Below are positions 17,478-26,330 of a stretch of 64,000 nt of DNA, piece after piece. The notes under the pieces were generated by a model. That model searched no databases. It had not been told where the DNA came from and worked only from the letters and a program-made list of their open reading frames with translations. The stretch is from assembly GCF_902506065.1 (NCBI RefSeq), contig NZ_LR732912.1:1598718-1662717 (forward strand). Reading direction: 5' to 3'. This DNA comes from Arthrobacter sp. 9V (lineage in GTDB: Bacteria; Actinomycetota; Actinomycetes; Actinomycetales; Micrococcaceae). Position 1 is the stretch's first letter. Each line of letters starts with the position of its first letter. The position numbers and the translations under genes were made by a program.

Positions 17478-18079
17478 TCGAGGGCCCCGGCGAGGGACGC
17501 AGCCATGAGTTCCACTAAGCGCAGGGACCGTTCGTCGTCGGGGTCGGCCAGATGCTGCATGCTGATGCCGTCAATTCCGGAAATGAACAAACGGGTGATG
17601 TCCTCCAGGTTGGCGGGGACAGGTTCTCCCGCGGCTTCGGCGGCGGCACGGAACAATTCCAGAGTTGAGCTGACCCAGCCGTCGTACATGGAACGGTTCA
17701 TGAGCAATGCCTGGGATTGGTCTTCGGTCTCTACCCGGAATCGCCGGAGGAGCAGCTCAAAGGTAGTGACCTGCTCGTGCGGGTTCTCCAACATGCGACT
17801 CCAGATGCGTCGCGCGTGGGCGCCCACCATGTGGCGTAGTCCCATTCCGGGATCGGCCACGGGCTCCAAAGCCTTGGCGTAGTCCCGGCTGAGGAAGTTG
17901 TAAACCTCTTCGAGCAGTTCGTCCTTGCTTCGGAAGCAATAGTGCAGGGCGGCAAGCGGGGCATCGGCTTCGGTGGCGATTCGTCGTGTGGTTGCTGAGG
18001 CGAGGCCGTCCTGGGCGATCACTCGTGCTGCGGCTTGGACGAACTGCAGGCGCCTTTCCTCGGCGGGAACCCTGGCCAT
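17468..18079 (-). CDS. TetR-family transcriptional regulator
   Basis: A 203-residue repressor-type protein. The N-terminal helix-turn-helix is at about 25-50 (AARVIAQDGLASATTRRIATEADAPLAALHYCF in part), followed by a helical ligand domain. It starts at ATG 18079 with a purine-rich GAAGAAGG upstream. It lies between the convergent MFS gene and the divergent amidohydrolase gene, so it could control either. Direct repeats at 18198-18221 in the divergent gap are operator candidates. Confidence 0.92.
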   Translation of the reverse strand: MARVPAEERRLQFVQAAARVIAQDGLASATTRRIATEADAPLAALHYCFRSKDELLEEVYNFLSRDYAKALEPVADPGMGLRHMVGAHARRIWSRMLENPHEQVTTFELLLRRFRVETEDQSQALLMNRSMYDGWVSSTLELFRAAAEAAGEPVPANLEDITRLFISGIDGISMQHLADPDDERSLRLVELMAASLAGALDYA

Positions 18080-18197
18080 TCATGCACCTTCTTCTTTTTC
18101 AACCGGTCTCATCGATCGTAGGCGCTATCCGCCGTGACGTCCTTGTGGCCGTGCCGGGGGCGGAAAAGTCCTCCAAAGAAATTTTACATCAAAACCT

Positions 18198-18221
18198 AGT
18201 CAAGTGACCCAGTCAAGCGAC
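18198..18221. promoter_or_regulatory. Direct-repeat operator candidate between tetR and amidohydrolase
   Basis: AGTCAAGTGAC (18198-18208) and AGTCAAGCGAC (18211-18221) repeat with a 13-bp period, on one face less than a helical turn apart, in the 202-bp gap between divergent genes. The rest of the gap holds only AT-richer promoter-like sequence. Confidence 0.4.
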
Positions 18222-18281
18222 ATACTTCTTTCAGGAACGTTGTCTGCATCACATTTCGATGCCGTGAACTGAGGAGAACCG

Positions 18282-19979
18282 ATGGAAGACTTCGCTGATC
18301 TGGTGATCATGAACGCCTCGGTCCACACCATGGACCCGGCGGTCCCAGGGCGCCTAAGCGATGCCGTCGCTGTCAAGGGAGGCCGCATTGCCGCCCTGGG
18401 CTACAAAGACGTCAGCCAGTGGATCGGCCCCGCTACGCGTGTCATCGACGCCGCAGGTGGTGCTGTCATTCCGGGCATCAACGACGCCCATCTCCATTTC
18501 GTTTCAGCTGCCATGGCCGCCTTCGGGTATGTGCGCTTGGAGCCGGCGGTGGCACCTGACTGGGCGGCCGTCGTCAACGTCCTGGAATCAGCGCCGGCGG
18601 GGGAGGACGGCTGGGTGCGCGCCCATGGCTGGGACGAAGCCCTGCTGGGACAGGCACAGGGGTTTCTGCTTGATGCGAGGCCGGGCACGCCCGTTGTGGC
18701 ATTCGACAGCACAGGACACCAGTTGTTGGCCAACGGGGAAGCCCTGAGAAGGGCCGGCATTGACGCCGCAACCCCGGACGTTCACGGCGGCGTCGTGGCC
18801 AGGACCTCTGACGGAAGTCCTACGGGATTGCTCCAGGACGGAGCCATGGAACTTCTTTCTCGGTCCATGCCGCCGGTCCCTGAATCCACGCTGCGGCCAG
18901 CCCTGCTGGCGCTCCAAGAGCAGCTGCATTCTCTGGGCATCACTTCCCTCACCGATCCTGGTTTGGGTCCGGCAAGCGCGGGGCTTATGGATGGTGCAGG
19001 TTCGACGGCGGCACTTGACTTACTGGGTGACCTCGCCGAAGCGAACCAACTGACCATGAGAATCAACGTCCTGATGCTCTTCGCGGGAACGGGCGGAGCC
19101 AATGCCCATGCGGTTGAGGCGGGTCTCCGCAGCGGATTGGCCGCTGCCTATCTGAACCGCGGCCTCAACCCTGAACAGTTGCGGATCGCGGGGGTCAAGA
19201 TCTTTGCCGACGGTATTCCCCGCAGCGGCACCGCATGGATGAGTGAGCCCTACGGCAAGGCATGCACGCACGGAAGCTTGGTGATCCAAGGGGCCAGCGA
19301 CGCTCAGCGGGTTGCTGAGCTGCACAAAATCCTGGAACTGATCAACGACGCCGGGTTGCAGGCGGGGGTTCACGCCACCGGGGACGCGGCCACCGCCGCC
19401 GCAGTTGAAGCCATCATGGCTACAGCCGACGGTCCGAAGAACCGCGCAAGGTCATCAGCTAACCGCCACTACGTCATCCACGGGGCCTTCGCGGATCCCG
19501 GCATGCTTCACACCATGGCCTCCCACGGCATTGGCTACAGCACCAACCCGCTCATCCGCCAAGAGGCCGGCGACATCATGCGCCAGGTTCTCGGTGAGGA
19601 CCGCTTCTCCCGGCACCAGCCCCTGCAATCGGCGTTTGGAGCCGGAGTTCAAGTCAATTTGGCCTCCGATGCCCCCGTGACCAGTCCCGATTGGCGGCGC
19701 ACCGTAGTGGCAGCCGTCCGCCGTGCCACTCGTTCCCAGCCGGGCGCCCCGCATGATCCGGAGCGGATTACCGGGCTGCAGGCACTGACTGCCATGACCA
19801 TCAACGCCGCCTGGCAGGACCATGCGGAGCACTTCAAGGGTGCTTTGACTCCCGGGATGGCAGCAGATTTGTGTTTGTTGTCCAACCCTTGGCCGGTGGA
19901 CGAGGAGATCGAAAAGCTCCTCGACACAGAGGTCAGGCTCACCCTGAGCGGTGGCCGAGTAGTCCACCAGTCCGCGTAG
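18282..19979 (+). CDS. Amidohydrolase (YtcJ/AepA-like, metal-dependent)
   Basis: A 565-residue enzyme of the amidohydrolase superfamily, YtcJ subgroup. The N-terminal small beta domain carries LVIMNASVHTMDP, then the metal motif DAHLHF (about 68-73). Later blocks are HGWDEAL, KIFADGIP (metal-bridging region), VHATGDAA, and LASDAP (catalytic Asp) near 465. Many family members act on N-acyl or lactam-like substrates, but specificity is unpredictable. An AGGAGAA Shine-Dalgarno is 7 nt before the ATG. The ABC importer begins 91 bp downstream, so it may act on the imported compound. Confidence 0.9.
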   Translation: MEDFADLVIMNASVHTMDPAVPGRLSDAVAVKGGRIAALGYKDVSQWIGPATRVIDAAGGAVIPGINDAHLHFVSAAMAAFGYVRLEPAVAPDWAAVVNVLESAPAGEDGWVRAHGWDEALLGQAQGFLLDARPGTPVVAFDSTGHQLLANGEALRRAGIDAATPDVHGGVVARTSDGSPTGLLQDGAMELLSRSMPPVPESTLRPALLALQEQLHSLGITSLTDPGLGPASAGLMDGAGSTAALDLLGDLAEANQLTMRINVLMLFAGTGGANAHAVEAGLRSGLAAAYLNRGLNPEQLRIAGVKIFADGIPRSGTAWMSEPYGKACTHGSLVIQGASDAQRVAELHKILELINDAGLQAGVHATGDAATAAAVEAIMATADGPKNRARSSANRHYVIHGAFADPGMLHTMASHGIGYSTNPLIRQEAGDIMRQVLGEDRFSRHQPLQSAFGAGVQVNLASDAPVTSPDWRRTVVAAVRRATRSQPGAPHDPERITGLQALTAMTINAAWQDHAEHFKGALTPGMAADLCLLSNPWPVDEEIEKLLDTEVRLTLSGGRVVHQSA

Positions 19980-20070
19980 TCCACCGAAGCAACGTAATCG
20001 ACCAATCAACGTAAATCACCCATCAAGCAGCTGGAATTCCCTTCCAACCATCCGTGATTCAAGGAGCACC

Positions 20071-21063
20071 ATGCGACGCACAATTCCCTTGGCCCTGGCC
20101 GCAGTTTTATCCATGACTTTGGCCGCTTGCGGCGGCGGGTCCAACCCGGCCGCCGCGCCGGCCGCCGGTGGAACCACCACCCTCAAAGTGGGCACCATTG
20201 GCATCGGTTCGGATGCCGCTATCCGTCTTGCAGCTGACAAGGGCTACTTCAAGGAGCAGGGTCTCAACGTCGAGACTTCTGTTATTGCCAACCCCCCGGC
20301 CGGCATCGCAGCTGCCCAGAGCGGTCAGATTGATCTCACCTACACTCCCTCCATCCCGCTCTTGAATGCATTGAGCCAGAACGTGCCATTGAAGATCATT
20401 GCCGCAGCTGACGGTTACAAGGATGGTGCCAGCGAAGGAGCTGACCTGAACCGCGTAGATGACACCGGGCTTCTGGTACAGCAGACGTCCGCCATCAGCA
20501 GGCCCAAAGACCTCGAGGGAAAAAGCGTCAGCGTCCCCGCCCGCAAAGCACAGTTGGAGGTCACGGTCAGCAAACTGGTCAAGGACGACGGCGGAGATCC
20601 CGCCAAAGTGAACTGGATGGTCCTCGATCCCTCATCTGCACTCCAATCACTTAATTCCGGACGGGTGGACGCCGCATCCCTCGTGGCCCCGTTCACGTCC
20701 AAGGCCGCAGCGGAAGGCAACAGGCTCCTGGCCTCGCCCGGCGTCGAGTTCTTTGAACAGGGCGCTATTGGCCTGTGGGTAGCCGGGGCGAACACGGTGA
20801 AGTCCAAGGAGAAGGCGCTGGAGGGTTTCAAAGCTGCCATCTACAAGGCGAACGCTTACGCCAATGGTCACGTAGATGAAGCCCAGCAGCTCAGCGCCGA
20901 AATCACCAAGACTCCGCTGGACGTGGTCAAATCCGGTGCCGTGAACTACTGGCCCGAAGAGGTCCGCCCTGAAGACATCGAGCGCGCCAACAAGAACCTT
21001 GCCGACCTCGGCTTCCTTAAGGAACCCGTGAAGCTGCCCGCAGACGTAATTTTCGGGAAGTAG
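20071..21063 (+). CDS. ABC transporter substrate-binding lipoprotein (SsuA/TauA/NMT1-like)
   Basis: A 330-residue periplasmic-type binding protein anchored as a lipoprotein: a signal peptide ends in the lipobox LAAC (Cys about 20). The mature part begins TTTLKVGTIGIGSDAA and has the SsuA/NMT1 fold features (GYFKEQGLNVE, AAAQSGQIDL). The relatives bind sulfonates, nitrate, taurine or pyrimidines. It heads a permease-permease-ATPase set in order, each overlapping or nearly so. The actual ligand is not evident. Confidence 0.92.
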   Translation: MRRTIPLALAAVLSMTLAACGGGSNPAAAPAAGGTTTLKVGTIGIGSDAAIRLAADKGYFKEQGLNVETSVIANPPAGIAAAQSGQIDLTYTPSIPLLNALSQNVPLKIIAAADGYKDGASEGADLNRVDDTGLLVQQTSAISRPKDLEGKSVSVPARKAQLEVTVSKLVKDDGGDPAKVNWMVLDPSSALQSLNSGRVDAASLVAPFTSKAAAEGNRLLASPGVEFFEQGAIGLWVAGANTVKSKEKALEGFKAAIYKANAYANGHVDEAQQLSAEITKTPLDVVKSGAVNYWPEEVRPEDIERANKNLADLGFLKEPVKLPADVIFGK

Positions 21064-21089
21064 GCAGGAAGCCATATGGGAGATTCATC

Positions 21090-21863
21090 ATGAAAGCATC
21101 CATCCGCCCCTATGCGTTCAGTACCTTGGGCATCGTCGGAGCTTTGATTATCTGGCAGGTTCTCGCTGCGGCCAACGTGGCAGGAAACGCCCTGCCGACT
21201 GCCACCGCGGTGTTCACTACGCTGGCCACCATTTTGGGCACGGGCACGTTCTGGTCCGCTCTTGGCGCCACTATGGGCATCGCATTGCTCGCGCTGGCTT
21301 TGGCGGCGCTGGCGGGAGTAGTCCTCGGGTTGCTCATAGGCAGCTTCCAATCCGTGCGGTTCGCCACTTTGGCAGTGCTGGAATTCCTGAAGCCGGTCCC
21401 GCCGATCGTTATCCTTCCCCTTGCGGTGCTGGTGCTTGGCCCCACTGCTGAGATGTCGCTGTTCCTGGTGGTCTTCGGGTGCTTGCTCCCCATCGTCATG
21501 CAGACCGTGGATGGTGTTCAGGGGACCGATCCCGTGGCACGCGATACTGCCCGCTCCTACGGCATGGGCGAGGGAGAAATTCTGGCGCGGGTGGTTTTGC
21601 CCAGTGCCATGCCCTACATCGGGACAGCCATGCGGGTGGCAGCTCCTGCTGCCCTTGTGGTCACTGTGGTGGCAGGCCTCCTTGGTGGGGGTCCGGGCTT
21701 GGGCCAGAGCATTTACCAGGCACAGGCTGCGGGTGACTACGCCAGCCTCTACGCTCTGGTGATGGTCCTCGGTGTCCTGGGTCTGCTGTTCCAAGGTGCT
21801 ACCCGGTTGGCCGAGCGCCGGGTCCTGCACTGGCATGAGTCCTACCGGGAAGTGGTGCCCTGA
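21090..21863 (+). CDS. ABC transporter permease (SsuC/TauC-like)
   Basis: A 257-residue integral membrane permease with about six spans. The cytoplasmic EAA-loop appears as DTARSYGMGEGEILARVVLP (about 150-169). It lies 26 bp after the binding-protein gene and overlaps the next permease by 1 bp (TGATG), so the two permeases should form a heterodimer. Confidence 0.92.
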   Translation: MKASIRPYAFSTLGIVGALIIWQVLAAANVAGNALPTATAVFTTLATILGTGTFWSALGATMGIALLALALAALAGVVLGLLIGSFQSVRFATLAVLEFLKPVPPIVILPLAVLVLGPTAEMSLFLVVFGCLLPIVMQTVDGVQGTDPVARDTARSYGMGEGEILARVVLPSAMPYIGTAMRVAAPAALVVTVVAGLLGGGPGLGQSIYQAQAAGDYASLYALVMVLGVLGLLFQGATRLAERRVLHWHESYREVVP

Positions 21864-22642
21864 TGAGAAACCTCGCAATCCGAAACTGGGTGATCGGTGC
21901 AGGTACCCCGGTGCTGCTGTTGGCGGCCTGGTGGTTCCTTTCCGCCAACTCCATCGATCCGTTTTTCCCACCGCTGGAATCCATCCTCATCCGTTTCCAG
22001 GAGCTGTGGCTGTTTGACCACTTCCAGTCCGATGTCCTCCTGAGCCTGGGCAACCTGTTCCTGGGCTTTGCCATCGCAGCGGTGGCCGGGGTCGGTCTGG
22101 GCTTCGCCACTGCGCTGGTGCCTCCTGTCCGGTGGATGATCGATCCGTTGATCCATTTCCTCCGTGGTATTCCTCCCGTGGCACTGGTTCCGATCTTCAT
22201 CTCCCTCATTGGCTTTGGTACCCAAATGCGCGTCACCAGCATCGCCCTGGCGGCTTTGTTTCCCACCATGATCGCCACGGTGGACGGCATCCGCAGCGTC
22301 AGCACCGATCTCATGGACGTTGCCAGGGTTTACCGGTTGAGCCGAAAGGAGCGGGTGCTGAACGTCCTCCTGCCGGCGGCGATGCCCCAGATCTTCTCAG
22401 GACTTCAGGTGAGCCTTCAGGTGGCCTTCATCGTGATGATCGCCAGCGAGATGCTGGGGAGTTCGCAGGGAATCGGAGCCATGACCTTGTTGGCACAGCA
22501 GAGCTTCATGACCGCTGACATGTGGGCCGGCATCCTGCTCCTGGGGGTCATCGGATTCCTGGTCAACATCCTGTTCAGCCTGCTCAAGCGCAAGGTTTTG
22601 TCCTGGTACATCGGATCCCGTCGCATGGCGCGTGCAGCATGA
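21863..22642 (+). CDS. ABC transporter permease, second subunit
   Basis: A 259-residue permease of the SsuC type. The EAA-loop is DVARVYRLSRKERVLNVLLP (about 151-170), followed by PQIFSGLQVSLQVAF. It is clearly different from the first permease, which supports a heterodimeric channel. The stop overlaps the ATPase start (ATGA). Confidence 0.92.
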   Translation: MRNLAIRNWVIGAGTPVLLLAAWWFLSANSIDPFFPPLESILIRFQELWLFDHFQSDVLLSLGNLFLGFAIAAVAGVGLGFATALVPPVRWMIDPLIHFLRGIPPVALVPIFISLIGFGTQMRVTSIALAALFPTMIATVDGIRSVSTDLMDVARVYRLSRKERVLNVLLPAAMPQIFSGLQVSLQVAFIVMIASEMLGSSQGIGAMTLLAQQSFMTADMWAGILLLGVIGFLVNILFSLLKRKVLSWYIGSRRMARAA

Positions 22643-23493
22643 GCGCCCCGCAGGTCCCGACTCTTCCCACCCGAAACAGAAAGTCCACCATGGCACAGCA
22701 ACCAGAAACCCGCATCAGTGCGACCACACCTCGGTTGGACGTGGCGCATCTCGCCAAGACCTACGGCAGCGGCGAAAAATCACATACGGTCATCGAAGAC
22801 CTCACCTTCACCGTGGATGCCGGCGAAGTTGTCTGCATCGTTGGTCCATCAGGGGTTGGAAAGACCACACTCCTGAAATGCCTGGCCGGGCTCCACCCGG
22901 CCAGCAGCGGACGGGCAGCCATTGACGGGCGAACCATCAGCGGCCCGCCACCGGAGATGGCCTTGGTTTTCCAGGACTACAACCGCTCGCTCATGCCATG
23001 GCTCACTGTGCGAAAAAACCTGGTCCTTCCTCTGCGGCACCTCAAGTTGCCCGCAGCGGAACTGAAGGAGCGCTGCGACAGTGCGCTGGCCGCCGTCGGC
23101 CTGTCACATGCCCACAACCAGTACCCCTGGCAGTTGTCCGGCGGCATGCAGCAACGCGTGGCTATTGCCCGGGCACTGGCGTATCGGCCGGAGATCCTCA
23201 TCATGGACGAGCCTTTCGCATCAGTGGACGCGCAGACCCGCTTTGACCTGGAGGATCTGTGCCTGAAGATTCGGAAGGACTTCAACATGACCATCTTGGT
23301 GGTAACCCACGACATTGACGAGGCTGTCTATCTGGCAGACCGCGTAGTGGTCCTCGGGTCCCGTCCCGCCCGCGTCCTCAAAGTGGTGGATGTGGACCTG
23401 CCGGCACCGCGCGACCAAATCACCACACGTTCGCTGCCGGACTTCGCCCGGCAGCGAACCGAAGTGCTGTCCCTCATCAAGAGGCCCGCGTGA
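22639..23493 (+). CDS. ABC transporter ATP-binding protein (SsuB/TauB-like)
   Basis: A 284-residue ATPase. The ATG at 22639 overlaps the permease stop; a later ATG at 22690 is also possible. Walker A GPSGVGKT is at 69-76, the Q-loop VFQDYNRSLMPWLTV, the signature LSGGMQQRVAIARAL and Walker B ILIMDEPFASVD are all intact, followed by the switch His (VTHDIDE). It completes a full import system and overlaps the sulfatase by 4 bp (GTGA). Confidence 0.94.
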   Translation: MSAPQVPTLPTRNRKSTMAQQPETRISATTPRLDVAHLAKTYGSGEKSHTVIEDLTFTVDAGEVVCIVGPSGVGKTTLLKCLAGLHPASSGRAAIDGRTISGPPPEMALVFQDYNRSLMPWLTVRKNLVLPLRHLKLPAAELKERCDSALAAVGLSHAHNQYPWQLSGGMQQRVAIARALAYRPEILIMDEPFASVDAQTRFDLEDLCLKIRKDFNMTILVVTHDIDEAVYLADRVVVLGSRPARVLKVVDVDLPAPRDQITTRSLPDFARQRTEVLSLIKRPA

Positions 23494-25100
23494 CGGGGCA
23501 CGGAGCGGCGTCCGCGGATCGCCGGCCCAATGTCCTCTTCATCATCGCTGACCAGTTGCGGGCCGACCACCTTGGCTTCGGCGGTAACGCCACAGTCAAG
23601 ACGCCAAACCTGGATGCGCTCGCAGCCAAGAGCGTGGTTTTCGAGAATGCCACAGTGGCCAACCCGACGTGCATGCCCAACCGTGCCAGTCTCATGACCG
23701 GACGATGGCCTTCTGCGCACGGCACCCGCTGCAACGGCATCACCTTGGACCCGTTAACGCAGACTGTCCCGGGTTCCCTGGGCGCGGGAGGCTACCGCAC
23801 AGTGGGCGTGGGGAAGCTGCACCACCAGAACATGGGGTGGGAGTTTGAACCGCACCAAGCGGAGGAGATCCGGGCTACGGACCCCCTGTTGCTGGACTCG
23901 GGTGTCAGCGATGCCCGCCGTCAGGGTTTTGCTCCGGGCTGGGATCAGTGGGAGAACCGCGACGCCCACGATGCCCGGTTCATACCGCTCCCCGCGGACT
24001 ACTACGGGTACCAGCACGTGGACCTTGTGATCGGCCACGGGGACCGGCCCGGCGGTCACTACGTCCATTGGGCGCGGGAGCGCGGCGTTGACCCTGAAAC
24101 GCTGGGAGGTCCGGGAAATTCCTCCAGCACATACGGCGGCTGGGATCAGGTGTACCAGACGGCCATCCCGGCAGACGTGCACCCCACCAGCTATGTGAGC
24201 GAGAAAGCAATCGAGCACCTGAAGGATGCTGCGGGTCAGGACCAGCCCTTCTTCATGTTTGTCTCCTTCCCGGACCCCCACCATCCGTTCTCGCCACCGG
24301 CAGGATATTCAGACCTTTACGATCCTCAGGACCTGCCGCTCCCGCTTGGATTCGAGCAGGGCCATGCCGCCTCGCCTGCCCACGTGCGGAAGATGGTGGA
24401 ACACCGCGGAAAGCCGAACATGGACCCCACCATGACATGGGCGGCCACGGAGGAACAGTACAGGTTCGCAGCGGCCGCCCAGTATGGCCTGATCACCATG
24501 ATGGACGAGCACATTGGCCGGATCCTCGATGAGCTGGATCGCCAAGGCCTGGCCGAGGACACCATAGTGGTGTTCACCAGCGATCATGGAGACCTTTTTG
24601 GCGATCATGGCCTCATGCTTAAGCACTTTGTCCATTACCGCGCGGTGACCAACGTCCCCTTGCTGGTGCACCTTCCCGGGACCTCCGCGCGGCGTACACG
24701 GGCCCTGGTTTCCAGCGCGGATTTGGCCCCGACGCTGCTTGAGCTCTCCGGGTCAAAGGAGTACCGGGGGATTCAGGGGCGCTCTCTTGTGCCTCTTCTG
24801 CGCGGGGATACCGATCATCATCGGGACGCGCTGTTGGTGGAGGAGGAACAACCCTTTGGCTTGGACGGGTTGCCGGGACCGGTCCGTATGCGAACGGTCA
24901 TCACAGCTGAGGGCAGGCTGACCCGCTACTTCGGCTCCGGGATTGGCGAGTTGTACGATCACTGCGAAGACCCCGGGGAGCTGGCTAATCGTGCGGGCAA
25001 TCCTGCCTATGCCGGATTGGAAGAACGGCTCTTGCGAACCATGCTGGAAGAGATGGCAGCCCTCACGGACCAAGGAACAGCCCCGACGGCGGCGGCCTAG
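23490..25100 (+). CDS. Sulfatase / alkaline-phosphatase-superfamily hydrolase
   Basis: A 536-residue cytoplasmic (no signal peptide seen) sulfatase. The metal block DQLRADHLGFGG starts at 21 and the active-site signature CMPNR has Cys61, Pro63 and Arg65, the CxPxR motif converted to formylglycine by a maturase. The second metal block is FTSDHGDLFGDHG (about 363). It may cleave sulfate or phosphonate monoesters, or choline sulfate-like compounds. Its start overlaps the importer ATPase (GTGA), so the substrate is probably imported by that system. No formylglycine-generating enzyme is in the window. Confidence 0.88.
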   Translation: MTGHGAASADRRPNVLFIIADQLRADHLGFGGNATVKTPNLDALAAKSVVFENATVANPTCMPNRASLMTGRWPSAHGTRCNGITLDPLTQTVPGSLGAGGYRTVGVGKLHHQNMGWEFEPHQAEEIRATDPLLLDSGVSDARRQGFAPGWDQWENRDAHDARFIPLPADYYGYQHVDLVIGHGDRPGGHYVHWARERGVDPETLGGPGNSSSTYGGWDQVYQTAIPADVHPTSYVSEKAIEHLKDAAGQDQPFFMFVSFPDPHHPFSPPAGYSDLYDPQDLPLPLGFEQGHAASPAHVRKMVEHRGKPNMDPTMTWAATEEQYRFAAAAQYGLITMMDEHIGRILDELDRQGLAEDTIVVFTSDHGDLFGDHGLMLKHFVHYRAVTNVPLLVHLPGTSARRTRALVSSADLAPTLLELSGSKEYRGIQGRSLVPLLRGDTDHHRDALLVEEEQPFGLDGLPGPVRMRTVITAEGRLTRYFGSGIGELYDHCEDPGELANRAGNPAYAGLEERLLRTMLEEMAALTDQGTAPTAAA

Positions 25101-25119
25101 TCAGCGGTCCGGCGAGCTG

Positions 25120-26097
25120 TCAGTGGCTGTTGCGGTAGCCGGTGGGGGAGTTCCCGAAAGCTGCGCGGAAGATGCGGCTGAAATGGGCAGCATCAGTAAA
25201 TCCCCACCGTGCCGCGATGGCTGTTACGGGTCGATCGGCCAGCACTGGGTCCCTAAGGTCCCGCCGGCACCGTTCCAGTCGCCGCTGCCGGATGGAGGCA
25301 GCCACTGTGGTTCCGATTTCCTGGAAGAGGTCGTGCAGGTGCCGGGTGGAGATGTAGTGTGCAGCGGCTATGGTTCCCGGGGAGAGCTCGGGGTCACCCA
25401 GGTTTGCCTCGATGTAGTCATGGATGCGGCCAAGCAGCAGCAAATGTGGATCCCTGCCTGTTTCGATCAGTTGATCGAGTTCACCGTTGAAGAGCGTGGT
25501 CACCAGGTCCAAAGCGTTATGGACCAACCGGAGCCCGTTGGTGCCGGAGAGGGCCTCGAGGTTATCGGCCAGCTTTACCAGGAAGGGGCTGATGAGTTCG
25601 CCCAGGCCCTCATCGCCCGGAATGCGCAGGGCCGTCACATGTCCCATTGCTTCAGCAGGCAAGTCCAGCAGGACATGCGGGAACATGAGCACCAAAGTGC
25701 GGAAGTCGTCGTCGAACGTTAATTGGTACGGGCGGGAGGTGTCGTAGATGGAGAGGTCGCCGGGGAGCAGCACTGCCTCGCGTTCGTCCTGAACCAGACG
25801 ACCCGATCCCGCCAGCTGGATGCTGAGTTTGAAGTAGCGTCCTGTGGACTTGCCAATCAGCTCCGGTGTGCGCTGGACAGTGTGCGGCCCGGCGGTAATT
25901 TCCACTACGGAGATCTGTCCCAGCACCCGTGCACGCATGGTGCCGCGGAAATCAGTGGCTTGGAACGATGAATTGTTGGGACCTGTTGCCAACAGGGGAA
26001 CGAAGGAGGTGGAGATTGCCTTGCTCCACTCCTGGAACGACTCCGCCACGATGGTTTCCACAGTTGCGGGGCCCGTATCAGCCGCGACGGTCATCAA
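25120..26097 (-). CDS. AraC-family transcriptional regulator
   Basis: A 325-residue regulator with an N-terminal AraC-type ligand domain (cupin-like, residues about 25-190) and a C-terminal pair of helix-turn-helix motifs (about 220-320, ending FTDAAHFSRIFRAAFGNSP). It converges on the sulfatase with 19 bp between and is divergent from the APC permease, 233 bp away. It could regulate either set; a role in sensing the imported compound is an inference. Confidence 0.92.
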   Translation of the reverse strand: MMTVAADTGPATVETIVAESFQEWSKAISTSFVPLLATGPNNSSFQATDFRGTMRARVLGQISVVEITAGPHTVQRTPELIGKSTGRYFKLSIQLAGSGRLVQDEREAVLLPGDLSIYDTSRPYQLTFDDDFRTLVLMFPHVLLDLPAEAMGHVTALRIPGDEGLGELISPFLVKLADNLEALSGTNGLRLVHNALDLVTTLFNGELDQLIETGRDPHLLLLGRIHDYIEANLGDPELSPGTIAAAHYISTRHLHDLFQEIGTTVAASIRQRRLERCRRDLRDPVLADRPVTAIAARWGFTDAAHFSRIFRAAFGNSPTGYRNSH

Positions 26098-26289
26098 ACT
26101 CCTTTTAAGTGGCCCGCGGCGCCGCTGCCACTGATGCCGGGAATGCCCGGTTGTGCGGACGTGAGCTTGCCCACGATTCTACACCGGGCGGCCCCTGCGC
26201 CCGTGCTTGCGTGCACCGACAAACACCCTGCCGTGTGAGACAAGTCACCTAGGTACCTGGCGGTGGAAGATTGCGGAATGACAGACACC

Positions 26290-26313
26290 GTGCCGCGCAA
26301 TCTCCCGCGGCAC
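26290..26313. promoter_or_regulatory. Leader hairpin before the APC permease
   Basis: Perfect 8-bp arms GTGCCGCG (26290-26297) and CGCGGCAC (26306-26313) with an 8-nt loop, 17 bp upstream of the permease start. It lies in the divergent gap between araC and the permease and may be part of the 5' leader or a binding site. Confidence 0.35.
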
Positions 26314-26330
26314 CGAGGCAGGAGCACACT

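Noticed and set aside
20946..21971. A 341-codon minus-strand frame over the ABC permease
   Set aside because: Antisense shadow of the binding-protein and permease genes; the composition is rich in Gly/Arg/His/Gln and no motif is visible.
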